Positions 17,179 through 24,998 of a stretch of DNA of 64,000 bases are shown here, one piece after another; position 1 is the stretch's first letter; the number at the start of each line of letters is the position of its first letter. Made by a program: the position numbers and the translations under genes. This stretch comes from Alteribacter natronophilus (lineage in GTDB: Bacteria; Bacillota; Bacilli; Bacillales; Salisediminibacteriaceae), in NCBI RefSeq assembly GCF_006007885.1, contig NZ_VCRO01000003.1, forward strand, positions 248,001 to 312,000, in the 5' to 3' direction. The notes beneath the pieces are model-generated. The model had not been told where the DNA came from. It searched no databases and saw nothing but the letters and a program-made list of their open reading frames with translations.

Positions 17179-17964
17179 TTACCTGTACAGCTCCCTTGTA
17201 ATGGCTTCAATAAGCCCTTCCGCTGTGTAGGTGCCGGCCATTAGAAAGTCGGAAATCCCGGCCTTCTTAAGAGCAGCTCCTGTAACGGGTCCGATGGCGG
17301 CAATCCGGGATGCCCTCCAGATCTGCTCTTTTTCACAGGCCGTTAATGGCCCGAAAAAAGCACGTACCGCTGAAGGACTGAAAAAAGGCAGTACGTCCAG
17401 CCGCCCTTCTTTCACCGTTTCAGCAAGACGGCGCGCGCCTTCCGGATCCGGCACGGTGTCATAGACGACAGGATCCTCCACAATAAAGCCGTGGGCAGAC
17501 AGAGTATTTTTCAGGACGGGCCGGGCAATCCGGCTTCGCGGATAGAGAACACGGCTCCCGCCGGGAAGCTCCTGAACCAGCTCTGCGGCCAGGTGCTCGG
17601 CGTCAAAGGCCGCCGGCATATAGGTAACCGTCAGGCCCCTGGCATTCAGGTACCTTTCGGTCTTCGTCCCTACACAGGCGAGACGCACGCCTCTGATCAG
17701 ACTCTCGTCGACTCCTGCTTCCTCCATGGCCTTCAATGTAAAATAAACAGCGTTCGTGCTTGTGAAGACGACCGTATCGTAAGCCGGAAGACGCAGAAGC
17801 ATGCCTTTAAGCTTCTCCGCACTCTCACTCTCACCAGCCCTGATTTTAATCAGCGGAACTTCAAGAGATGATCCTCCGCTTTTCCTGATCAGTTCAGTAA
17901 AGGGGGCTGCCTGGTGCTCTGCTCTTGTGTTGGCAATCGCAGCCCCTTTGAGCTTTCCTTCCAC
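17179..17964 (-). CDS. hemD: Uroporphyrinogen-III synthase
   Basis: 261 residues from a GTG that directly follows the hemC stop codon, with GAGGAG inside the hemC end serving as ribosome site. Cyclises and inverts hydroxymethylbilane to uroporphyrinogen III. The family is poorly conserved, but [52 protein letters not shown] and [17 protein letters not shown] follow the usual order. Operon position between hemC and hemB supports it. Confidence 0.93.
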   Translation of the reverse strand: MEGKLKGAAIANTRAEHQAAPFTELIRKSGGSSLEVPLIKIRAGESESAEKLKGMLLRLPAYDTVVFTSTNAVYFTLKAMEEAGVDESLIRGVRLACVGTKTERYLNARGLTVTYMPAAFDAEHLAAELVQELPGGSRVLYPRSRIARPVLKNTLSAHGFIVEDPVVYDTVPDPEGARRLAETVKEGRLDVLPFFSPSAVRAFFGPLTACEKEQIWRASRIAAIGPVTGAALKKAGISDFLMAGTYTAEGLIEAITRELYR

Positions 17965-18897
17965 TTAAAGGTCGAGCTCCTCTTTTACCTGATCGAGCAC
18001 TTCCTTAGCTCCCTCACCAAGCAGAACAGACGCGACACTTTCACCCACAGCTGCCGGATCCTCTCCCGCTTCGGTGCGTTTAAACACCTGCTTTCCATCA
18101 GGTGAAGCGACAAGGGCCGTCAGTTGAACACGTCCATCATCCAGCAGTTTCGCATGCCCTGCAATCGGAACCTGACAGCCTCCTTCCACCTTATGAAGAA
18201 AAGCGCGTTCCGCAGCTGTGGTCCGTTCTGTCACTTTGTCGTTAATTTTCTTGAGGAGGTCGATCAGTTCGTGGTCATCTGCACGGCACTCAATGCCGAG
18301 AGCGCCCTGTCCCACTGCCGGAAGAGATACCTCAGGATCAAGAAATTCCGTGACGATATCCTCTGTCCAGCCGACACGCTCGAGCCCCGCAGCTGCCAGA
18401 ATAATAGCATCAAAGTTCTCTTCACGGAGCTTTCTCAGACGGGTATCGATGTTCCCGCGGATCCACTGGATTTCAAGGTCCGGCCGTTCAGCAAGGACCT
18501 GGGCGGAACGGCGCAGACTGCTTGTACCTACAACCGAACCGGCAGGAAGCTCCTTCAGCGTCTTCCCGCTTTCGGAAATAAAAGCATCTCTCGGGTCCAC
18601 ACGTTTTGGTACCGAAGCAATTGTCAGCCCTTCTGTTTGCCCGGAAGGAAGGTCTTTCAGGCTGTGCACGCTCATGTCGATTTCCTTATCAAACATGGCT
18701 TTCTGAATCTCTTTAACAAAAAGGCCTTTTCCTCCGACTTTGGACAGTGTGACATCGAGGATTTTATCCCCTTTCGTCACAATTTCCTTAATTTCGAATT
18801 CAAAAGGCAGACCAAGCTTCTCCAGCTCGCTAATGACCCATTTCGTCTGGGTGATCGCCAGGTTGCTTCGTCTTGAACCGATAACTATTTTTCGCAT
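17965..18897 (-). CDS. hemC: Hydroxymethylbilane synthase (porphobilinogen deaminase)
   Basis: 310 residues from an ATG with GGAGG ahead. Polymerises four porphobilinogen to hydroxymethylbilane. Starts with [17 protein letters not shown], continues with HSLKDLP and [15 protein letters not shown], and carries the cysteine that anchors the dipyrromethane cofactor in [14 protein letters not shown] near residue 240. hemD follows with no gap, which implies coupled translation. Confidence 0.97.
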   Translation of the reverse strand: MRKIVIGSRRSNLAITQTKWVISELEKLGLPFEFEIKEIVTKGDKILDVTLSKVGGKGLFVKEIQKAMFDKEIDMSVHSLKDLPSGQTEGLTIASVPKRVDPRDAFISESGKTLKELPAGSVVGTSSLRRSAQVLAERPDLEIQWIRGNIDTRLRKLREENFDAIILAAAGLERVGWTEDIVTEFLDPEVSLPAVGQGALGIECRADDHELIDLLKKINDKVTERTTAAERAFLHKVEGGCQVPIAGHAKLLDDGRVQLTALVASPDGKQVFKRTEAGEDPAAVGESVASVLLGEGAKEVLDQVKEELDL

Positions 18898-18925
18898 AGA
18901 AACCTCCGCTTAGTCGTTAATTAGT

Positions 18926-19744
18926 TTAATACCACAAATGAAATTCCGAGAACGAACTCGAAAGAAAGTAATTAATCAGGAGGACAAGAAAGGCGGCCAT
19001 GTTAAGAAGTGCCAGACTGTAACCCCGCTTTTTATTCACCACGTGCTCAAACAGGTACCATCCGTAAACCGCGATAACCACAAAACTGGACACAACTTTA
19101 AGATCAAACCAGGGGACGGTACCGAATTCAATCCATGCCCATATGACTCCGAGAATGAGACCGACAACCAGAAGAGGAAAACCCACCAGGGCGAAAACGT
19201 AGGAGAAGCGCTCAAGTTTAGCCAGATCGCCAATTCTGTACATCCGCTTTCCCCACTGCTTCCCTTTAAGCATAAAGTGCTGAAGCATGTACATAAAGGA
19301 GAACGCAAATGAAAGTGTGAAGGCGCCGTAGGAAAGAAGAATCACGCTCACATGAATGACAAGAAGCTCCATAACAAGCAGGTTCTGCAGCTGCTCAGGT
19401 GCATCCCCGGTAGGAGCGAACACGCTGATCGTCATGATGACAAAACCGACCACATTGACAAAGAAGATAAGAAAGTCCATTTTAAACAGACGGTTAATGA
19501 TCAATGAAAATGTTACCAGTATCCACGCGTATAGAAAAAGCCCTTCAAAGATCGTCATCAAGGGCAGCCGGTTATATTCAAACATCCTGAGCACAAAGAA
19601 AAAGAACTGCAGGAACCAGACAATAGAAAGCAACCAGAAGGCAATCCGGTTCACCTTCTGGCTGGTCTGTATGAAATCAATAAAATACCCGAGTACACTT
19701 AAAAGATAAAGAACGATAATCAGAAGATAAAGAGCATTCAGCAT
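18926..19744 (-). CDS. hemX: HemX, CcsA-like membrane protein of the hem operon
   Basis: 272 residues with about eight hydrophobic helices, similar in layout to the CcsA/ResC cytochrome c assembly family. The ATG has GCAGGAG upstream. In B. subtilis HemX lowers the level of HemA (glutamyl-tRNA reductase) and lies in the same place. It is 20 nt after hemA and 28 nt before hemC. Confidence 0.9.
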   Translation of the reverse strand: MLNALYLLIIVLYLLSVLGYFIDFIQTSQKVNRIAFWLLSIVWFLQFFFFVLRMFEYNRLPLMTIFEGLFLYAWILVTFSLIINRLFKMDFLIFFVNVVGFVIMTISVFAPTGDAPEQLQNLLVMELLVIHVSVILLSYGAFTLSFAFSFMYMLQHFMLKGKQWGKRMYRIGDLAKLERFSYVFALVGFPLLVVGLILGVIWAWIEFGTVPWFDLKVVSSFVVIAVYGWYLFEHVVNKKRGYSLALLNMAAFLVLLINYFLSSSFSEFHLWY

Positions 19745-19763
19745 AGCCCGTCTCCTGCAGTCA

Positions 19764-21161
19764 TTACGACCGGGCCAGGGCCTTGACAGACTCTTTTAAA
19801 CTCTGCCGGTCCGCCAGTTCCGCTTTGCGCTTCTGTATATTCCATTCACGTTCCGCTTTATTAATCTGAATCCGGGATTTCGGCATGTCGTTCTTCTCAA
19901 GCTCGTCTTCAATTCCGAACAGCTTGGTAACGAGGGCCAGTGATTCCTCGGCGTTCTCTTCTTCCGGCAGCTCCTTCACTGTCGTAATCGGGTCACGGAG
20001 GATCTGGTTAATGATGCTTTTCATGTGTTTGCGGATTACTTTCTTTTCCCGCTCTGTCAGGTCAAGCTTACGTTCAAGGCTTTCCATCGTATCCGCCTGT
20101 ACGGAAAGGGCCTTTGTACGGAGAGCTGAAATAATCGGTACGACACCGAGCTGGTCGAGCCATTGACTGAACGCCACAAGCCCTTCTTCAATCATGAGCT
20201 CAATTTTTTCTGCTTCCTTCTGACGGACTTCGAGGTTGGCAGCCACAATTCCCTGAAGGTCATCAATATCGTAGAGATAGACGTTATCAATTTCCCCTGC
20301 TCCCGGGTCTATATCACGGGGAACCGCGATATCCACGAGGAAAAGCGGGCGGCCATTCCGCTTTTTCGTCAGAGCGGACATCCGCTCTCTTGTGAGCACA
20401 TATTCAGTTGAACCGGTGGAACTGATCATAATATCCGCCGTTTCAAGAGCCTCGTCCATTTCGGACATGGCACGTGCTGCACCATTGAACTTGGCAGCAA
20501 GCTCCCGCCCTTTTTCCGCAGTCCGGTTCATGACAGTAATATCATTTACTCCACTTGCGTGAAGATGCTTCGCTGTAAGCTCACTCATCTTTCCGGCACC
20601 GAGTACAAGCACTTCCTTTTCACTGAATCCACCGAAAATCTTTTTACCGAGCTCCACCGCCGCGTAGCTGACACTTACGGCGTTTTCCCCGATGCTTGTC
20701 TCGGAGTGGGCACGCTTTGCCAGTGTCACAGCTTCCTTAAACAGCTGGTTGAACACTGTACCGGTTGTCCCTTCCGTCTGTGCCGTCTGGAAGCTGTTGC
20801 GGATCTGACCGAGAATCTGGGTTTCTCCCACAATCATGGAATCAAGCCCGCAGGTAACGCGGTAAAGATGTTCAACCGCACTTTCATCTTCACGGATCTG
20901 AAGGAACGGTGAAAAGTCTTCCTTCGGCATATTAAACCACTCAGAAAGAAACGCCTTCGTATAGTAACGCCCAGTGTGAAGCTGATCCACGACAGCATAA
21001 ATCTCCGTGCGGTTGCACGTGGAAACAATCACACACTCAAGCATACTTTTGGAGTTTCTCAGTTTCGTTAATGCACCCTCAAGGTCGTTCTGAAAGGTAA
21101 ATTTTTCTCGAATTTCGACCGGTGTTGTTTTATAATTTAAGCTGACAACAAGGATGTGCAT
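19764..21161 (-). CDS. hemA: Glutamyl-tRNA reductase
   Basis: 465 residues. Reduces Glu-tRNA to glutamate-1-semialdehyde with NADPH, the first committed step of the C5 haem pathway. The catalytic cysteine is C49 in [36 protein letters not shown], the NADPH-binding [17 protein letters not shown] and [10 protein letters not shown] follow. The last ~100 residues are a helical dimerisation region. It is the first gene of hemAXCDBL, with a 160-nt leader behind a σA promoter. Confidence 0.97.
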   Translation of the reverse strand: MHILVVSLNYKTTPVEIREKFTFQNDLEGALTKLRNSKSMLECVIVSTCNRTEIYAVVDQLHTGRYYTKAFLSEWFNMPKEDFSPFLQIREDESAVEHLYRVTCGLDSMIVGETQILGQIRNSFQTAQTEGTTGTVFNQLFKEAVTLAKRAHSETSIGENAVSVSYAAVELGKKIFGGFSEKEVLVLGAGKMSELTAKHLHASGVNDITVMNRTAEKGRELAAKFNGAARAMSEMDEALETADIMISSTGSTEYVLTRERMSALTKKRNGRPLFLVDIAVPRDIDPGAGEIDNVYLYDIDDLQGIVAANLEVRQKEAEKIELMIEEGLVAFSQWLDQLGVVPIISALRTKALSVQADTMESLERKLDLTEREKKVIRKHMKSIINQILRDPITTVKELPEEENAEESLALVTKLFGIEDELEKNDMPKSRIQINKAEREWNIQKRKAELADRQSLKESVKALARS

Positions 21162-21331
21162 TGTTTCACCCCCGAATATAACCTGGAACGCTGACTCAGC
21201 CAGGGCCCCTTATAGGATCTATATATAAATAAACACGTTTTTCCTGCTGCATACGACCATTTTACATACCTGAACCATTGTAACATGTCTGACCTTATGA
21301 ATGAAAGGCAGTACCTGTACATACTGTCTAC

Positions 21332-21359
21332 ATTATAACATCCACAGGAACCAGGACAA
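21332..21359 (-). promoter_or_regulatory. σA-type promoter of the hem operon
   Basis: TTGTCC, 16-nt spacer, TATAAT on the minus strand, about 165 nt upstream of hemA. The -10 lies in TTATAATGT, which is only half of a PerR-type box. The rest of 21162-21552 shows nothing else I can name. Confidence 0.65.
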
Positions 21360-21552
21360 AAACAAAGGTTTGAACAGACTGTGAAACTTTCCGGATACCG
21401 AATCAGATGATGGGTCGTCTGCCAGGTTCTTCTTCTGTTATCTTACCCTTCTGCTGTTTTTTTAACCTGACGGTTGTGGGATCAGGCTGGAAGCGGCGGG
21501 CCGGGAGCGTACAGGTCTGTATTTACCAGGAAAACAGAGAGGATGACCCTTT

Positions 21553-22047
21553 ATGAAAAAACGTTCAAGACGCAATCTCGTTCCCGCCCTGATTCTTTTA
21601 GCGGTCGGTTCCTATTTCCTTGCCCAGCAGCTCGGTATGGATATTCCTTTTGCAGGCACGATCCTGTCGTGGCCTTCAGTTCTTGTGATTGCAGGACTGT
21701 TTTTTCTCAGTCAGGGATATTCGCAGCGTGAAGACGGCCAGGTTTTCACAGGAGCTGCCACACTTGGATTGGGGCTTTACTTTCACGCAGTTTATACATT
21801 TGACCTCTGGTCCATTCACTGGTCCCACTTTACACTGATTTTCGGAATTGCATTTCTTCTGAAGTACCGGTACAGCCGCCGTGACGGCTGGATTCCGGGG
21901 ATTATTCTTATAGGGATCAGCCTTTTTTCACTTTTCTTTCAGGGATCTGTCAGGCTCATTCAGGAAACTTTAGGTGCAGCCTCCCAGTTCTGGCCCGTAA
22001 TCCTGATTGGCCTTGGGCTCTACCTTCTTTTTTTGCGGAAAAAATAA
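21553..22047 (+). CDS. Membrane protein with LiaI/LiaF-like transmembrane region
   Basis: 164 residues from an ATG with AGAGAGGAT upstream. A basic start (KKRSRRNLVPALILLAVGSYF) is followed by about four hydrophobic helices spaced as in the LiaF/DUF5668-type transmembrane domain (WPSVLVIAGLFFLSQG, FTLIFGIAFLLKYRY, WPVILIGLGLYLLF). No extracytoplasmic or enzymatic domain is seen. It is divergent from hemA, the position where B. subtilis has the membrane protein gene ysxD; orthology is a guess from position and size. Confidence 0.75.
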   Translation: MKKRSRRNLVPALILLAVGSYFLAQQLGMDIPFAGTILSWPSVLVIAGLFFLSQGYSQREDGQVFTGAATLGLGLYFHAVYTFDLWSIHWSHFTLIFGIAFLLKYRYSRRDGWIPGIILIGISLFSLFFQGSVRLIQETLGAASQFWPVILIGLGLYLLFLRKK

Positions 22048-22054
22048 AAACAGA

Positions 22055-22087
22055 CAAAGAGGACCGCCTGGTGGCAGTCCTCTTTTT
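22055..22087. terminator. Shared terminator between the membrane protein and the ABC importer
   Basis: AAAGAGGAC(C)GCC pairs with GGC(A)GTCCTCTTT with A- and T-runs on both sides, so it can act in both directions for the two converging units. Confidence 0.8.
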
Positions 22088-22098
22088 CACCTATTTAT

Positions 22099-22830
22099 CT
22101 AAAGCACCTTGCTCAGAAATTCCTGAGTCCGTTTTTCTTTCGGGTTCTCGAACAGCTCTTTTGAATCACCTGTTTCCACTATCTGCCCATCGTGCATGTA
22201 AACAGTGCGGTCTGCCACTTCCCGGGCAAAGCCCATTTCGTGGGTGACAACGATCATGGTCATGCCTTCCTTTGCCAGCTGCTTCATCGTCTCGAGCACT
22301 TCTCCGACCAGTTCCGGATCCAGTGCTGATGTAGGCTCATCGAAAAGCATAATCTTCGGCTTCATGGCAAGCGCCCTGGCAATCGCCACCCGCTGCTTCT
22401 GACCTCCTGAAAGCTTGTTCGGGTAGACGTCGTACTTGTCCCCGAGCCCTACTTTGTCGAGAAGTTCCTTTCCTTCCTTAACAGCCTGAGCCCGGTCGAT
22501 CTTCCGGACAATCATCGGGGCTTCCGTTACATTTTCCAGGACGGTTTTGTGAGGAAATAGATTAAAGTGCTGAAACACCATTCCCACCTGCTGACGGACT
22601 TCATTAATATTGTGGGTTTTCAGTTCAATCTGGTCCCCGTCAAACACGACCTTTCCGTCATTCTTTATTTCAAGGAAGTTGAGACAGCGGAGCAGGGTAC
22701 TCTTTCCCGACCCGCTGGCACCAATCAGGCAGACAACTTCGTTTTCATAGACTTCAAGATCCACGTCTTTCAGTACGTGAAGATCACCAAACGACTTATT
22801 AAGCTTTTCTACTCGTATCATCTCTTTCAT
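22099..22830 (-). CDS. Polar amino-acid ABC importer, ATPase subunit
   Basis: 243 residues, GlnQ-type. Walker [19 protein letters not shown] near residue 38, Q-loop [21 protein letters not shown] signature [17 protein letters not shown], Walker [15 protein letters not shown] and the switch histidine in [15 protein letters not shown]. The ATG follows GGGGAGAAG. It is the last gene of the importer operon, 12 nt after the permease. Confidence 0.95.
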   Translation of the reverse strand: MKEMIRVEKLNKSFGDLHVLKDVDLEVYENEVVCLIGASGSGKSTLLRCLNFLEIKNDGKVVFDGDQIELKTHNINEVRQQVGMVFQHFNLFPHKTVLENVTEAPMIVRKIDRAQAVKEGKELLDKVGLGDKYDVYPNKLSGGQKQRVAIARALAMKPKIMLFDEPTSALDPELVGEVLETMKQLAKEGMTMIVVTHEMGFAREVADRTVYMHDGQIVETGDSKELFENPKEKRTQEFLSKVL

Positions 22831-22842
22831 GGTCTTCTCCCC

Positions 22843-23520
22843 CTATCTGTCACTGACAGACAGCCTGCGCTCGACCATATTTACAATCCATGTAAGGATC
22901 ATAACAAGGGCGAGGTAATAGACGGCTGCAATAATGTATGTTTCGAGTGTATTAAATGTTGCTGCGGCAATACCCTGTGTGAGCCTGAACAGCTCTGCGA
23001 TCCCCACGAATGCCGCAAGTGAGGAGTCTTTGAGGGCAATGATGAACTGGTTGCCAAGAGGCGGTACAGCCCTGCGCAGAGCCTGGGGCATGATAATCCG
23101 CTTCATCGTCATACCTTTTGTCATTCCAAGGGAGCGTCCCGCTTCCATCTGCCCTTTGTCAATGGACTGAATGGCGCCCCTGAAGATTTCCGCAATATAG
23201 GCTGAGTTATGTACAGCAAGGGCAAAGGATGCCGCCCAGAACGCAGACAGCTGCACGACCCCGGTTAATCCGTAAAACAAGATAAAGATCTGTACAATCA
23301 GAGGTGTTCCCCTGATGACAGTAATGTAAATATCTGCAACCACCCGGGTTACGGGGTTTGCAAGCTTAAGAAGTGCAACAAAAACACCTATGACCGTTCC
23401 GATTACTACAGCGGCCACGGTGATCCGGATTGTCACCCACGCGGCTTCAAAAAAGAACGGATACGTACGAATCAGTTCGGAGAAAAACGTATTCAGATCA
23501 AAAACATTCGCTACTATCAT
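22843..23520 (-). CDS. Polar amino-acid ABC importer, permease subunit
   Basis: 225 residues with about five membrane helices of the HisM/GlnP type. The EAA loop that contacts the ATPase is MEAGRSLGMTKGMTMKRIIMPQAL, and the family segment RGTPLIVQIFILFYG is present. The ATG is preceded by GAGGTGAC. Forms a homodimeric channel in the membrane. Confidence 0.94.
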   Translation of the reverse strand: MIVANVFDLNTFFSELIRTYPFFFEAAWVTIRITVAAVVIGTVIGVFVALLKLANPVTRVVADIYITVIRGTPLIVQIFILFYGLTGVVQLSAFWAASFALAVHNSAYIAEIFRGAIQSIDKGQMEAGRSLGMTKGMTMKRIIMPQALRRAVPPLGNQFIIALKDSSLAAFVGIAELFRLTQGIAAATFNTLETYIIAAVYYLALVMILTWIVNMVERRLSVSDR

Positions 23521-23544
23521 TCTGTCACCTCGTTTTTAAGAGGG

Positions 23545-23574
23545 AAAAATGTGCACGAATCCGCGCACATTTTT
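23545..23574 (-). terminator. Intercistronic hairpin between binding protein and permease
   Basis: AAAAATGTGC pairs with GCACATTTTT and is followed by T residues on the minus strand. Such an attenuating hairpin would let the binding protein be made in excess of the membrane subunits. Confidence 0.6.
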
Positions 23575-23592
23575 CCGGAGTTTTATGATTTA

Positions 23593-24459
23593 TTAATCTT
23601 CACCGATGTTTTCATCGAAGTAACGCTGATTGATTTCCTCGTACTTACCGCTCTCATGAAGAGCTTCAAGCGCTTCGTTGATTCCCTGCATGAGCTCATC
23701 TTCGTCGTGACGGAGGGCGATGGCCATTTCCTCCGTATCAATCAGGTCGCCCCGCAGCTCAATATCGAGCTCCTGGTCCTCAATATTGATGAGGCCTACG
23801 AGACGGTCGGTAACAACTGCATCGTGGCGGCCCTGGGACAGCGTCTGAAGAGCTACAACGTCAGAGTCGTACGTAACGGTGTTTTCAGTGTAGTCCTGAA
23901 TCATCGTGTGATAAGTCGTTCCTTCGGCAACAGCCACTTCTGTATTCTCATCGATGTCCTCAAGTGACTGAATATCGCTGTCGGATCTGGCAAACACCTG
24001 TGCCCCGGAGTAGTAATACGGATCGGAGAAAGCTACATTTTCCTTTCGCTCCTCTGTAATACCCATACTTCCGATAATCGCATCGTAACGATTGTCGTTC
24101 AGTCCAAGGATGATGGAGTTCCACGTAATGCGGTGCGGTACACCTTCCAGACCGAGCTCCTCGGCAATTGCCATTCCGATGTCTACATCGAAACCTACTA
24201 CATCTCCCGTCCCATCATCGTAACTGAATGGACGGTATTCTCCGGAAAGGGCAAATACGAACTTCCCATCCTCCAGGGTGTACTGGTCATAATCCGTATC
24301 GTCCCCCGGAGAGTCGGTATCGTCACCGTTTTCCCCGGCTGTTTCTCCGCCGTCATCAGCACCTGTATCTGCTTCGTCTTCCTCCCCTTCACCGCAGGCG
24401 GCAAGCACCATGGTCGCAGCAAGAGTTACTGGAACAAACCCTTTTAAGTACTTTTTCAT
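23593..24459 (-). CDS. Polar amino-acid ABC importer, substrate-binding lipoprotein
   Basis: 288 residues from the second of two close ATGs (24459), because the first overlaps the GGGGAG ribosome site too closely. A lipoprotein signal ends in LAAC with Cys22, followed by an acidic Asp/Glu/Gly linker. The mature part is a SBP family 3 domain: FVFALSGEYRPFSYDD, GDVVGFDVDIGMAIAEELG, DAIIGSMGITEERKENVAFSDPYYYSG and VAVAEGTTY. It captures a polar amino acid outside the membrane; which one cannot be read from sequence. Confidence 0.94.
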   Translation of the reverse strand: MKKYLKGFVPVTLAATMVLAACGEGEEDEADTGADDGGETAGENGDDTDSPGDDTDYDQYTLEDGKFVFALSGEYRPFSYDDGTGDVVGFDVDIGMAIAEELGLEGVPHRITWNSIILGLNDNRYDAIIGSMGITEERKENVAFSDPYYYSGAQVFARSDSDIQSLEDIDENTEVAVAEGTTYHTMIQDYTENTVTYDSDVVALQTLSQGRHDAVVTDRLVGLINIEDQELDIELRGDLIDTEEMAIALRHDEDELMQGINEALEALHESGKYEEINQRYFDENIGED

Positions 24460-24545
24460 GTTCATATCTCCCCTTAATTATGTTTTACCCCGGATTCCGG
24501 AGCATGTTTCTGTCTCTTAGGTTCAGAATTGAACTTTGCTTTATT

Positions 24546-24575
24546 ATCATAGCAAAGCTCTGAATGGGCACACAA
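24546..24575 (-). promoter_or_regulatory. σA-type promoter of the ABC importer operon
   Basis: TTGTGT, 18-nt spacer, TATGAT on the minus strand. The -10 lies inside the inverted repeat CTTTGCT...AGCAAAG (24533-24556), which could be an operator. Confidence 0.5.
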
Positions 24576-24755
24576 AACAGCAAATTCGTAATTTACTGTC
24601 AAATTAAAGCCTTGTGCGGTTATTTTTCCGGGTTATATGTAATTTCCATACACATCCTCTCCAATCCTTCCTGCACCGGATTAATTGTATAAAAGCTTCC
24701 ATTTATATTGGATGTAAGTTTATTCCCGCTTTTTACACAGGATAAACTTCCGTTT

Positions 24756-24798
24756 ACAAAAGCAAAGACACAGACATTTTGTCTGCGCCTTTGCTTTG
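24756..24798 (-). terminator. Terminator downstream of the MMPL transporter gene
   Basis: AAAGCAAAG...CAGACA pairs with TGTCTG...CTTTGCTTT. On the minus strand the two mismatches seen on the plus strand become G-U pairs, which points to minus-strand use. It lies beyond the repeat copy that follows the transporter gene. Confidence 0.65.
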
Positions 24799-24831
24799 CC
24801 TGTTCTCGGGTAATTTTCTGGAAGTATCTAT

Positions 24832-24973
24832 ATCGTGCGAAAGGCGGAGACTCCAGTGGGAAGAGCAGGATCAAAAGACCCCGCAGGGTGGGGGTTCCCG
24901 AGGAGGCTGAGGTGTTGCCCACGGAAAGCATCGGTCTGTAGCGTAGAAAAACAACAATCTTTCCGAAAATAGC
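24832..24973 (-). repeat. Dispersed repeat copy after the MMPL gene
   Basis: Reads on the minus strand as GCTATTTTCGGAAAGATTGTTG, then GACCGATGCTTTCCGTGGGC and, at the far end, GGAGTCTCCGCCTTTCGC. This aligns with the left end and core of the 246-bp element at 14519, but the second terminal repeat is lost. Confidence 0.7.
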
Positions 24974-24998
24974 CTTCTGAAAAGAGATTGATTTTCTT

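Noticed and set aside
21325-21345. PerR box in the hemA promoter
   Set aside because: Only one half-site (TTATAAT) is present; the second half does not match.
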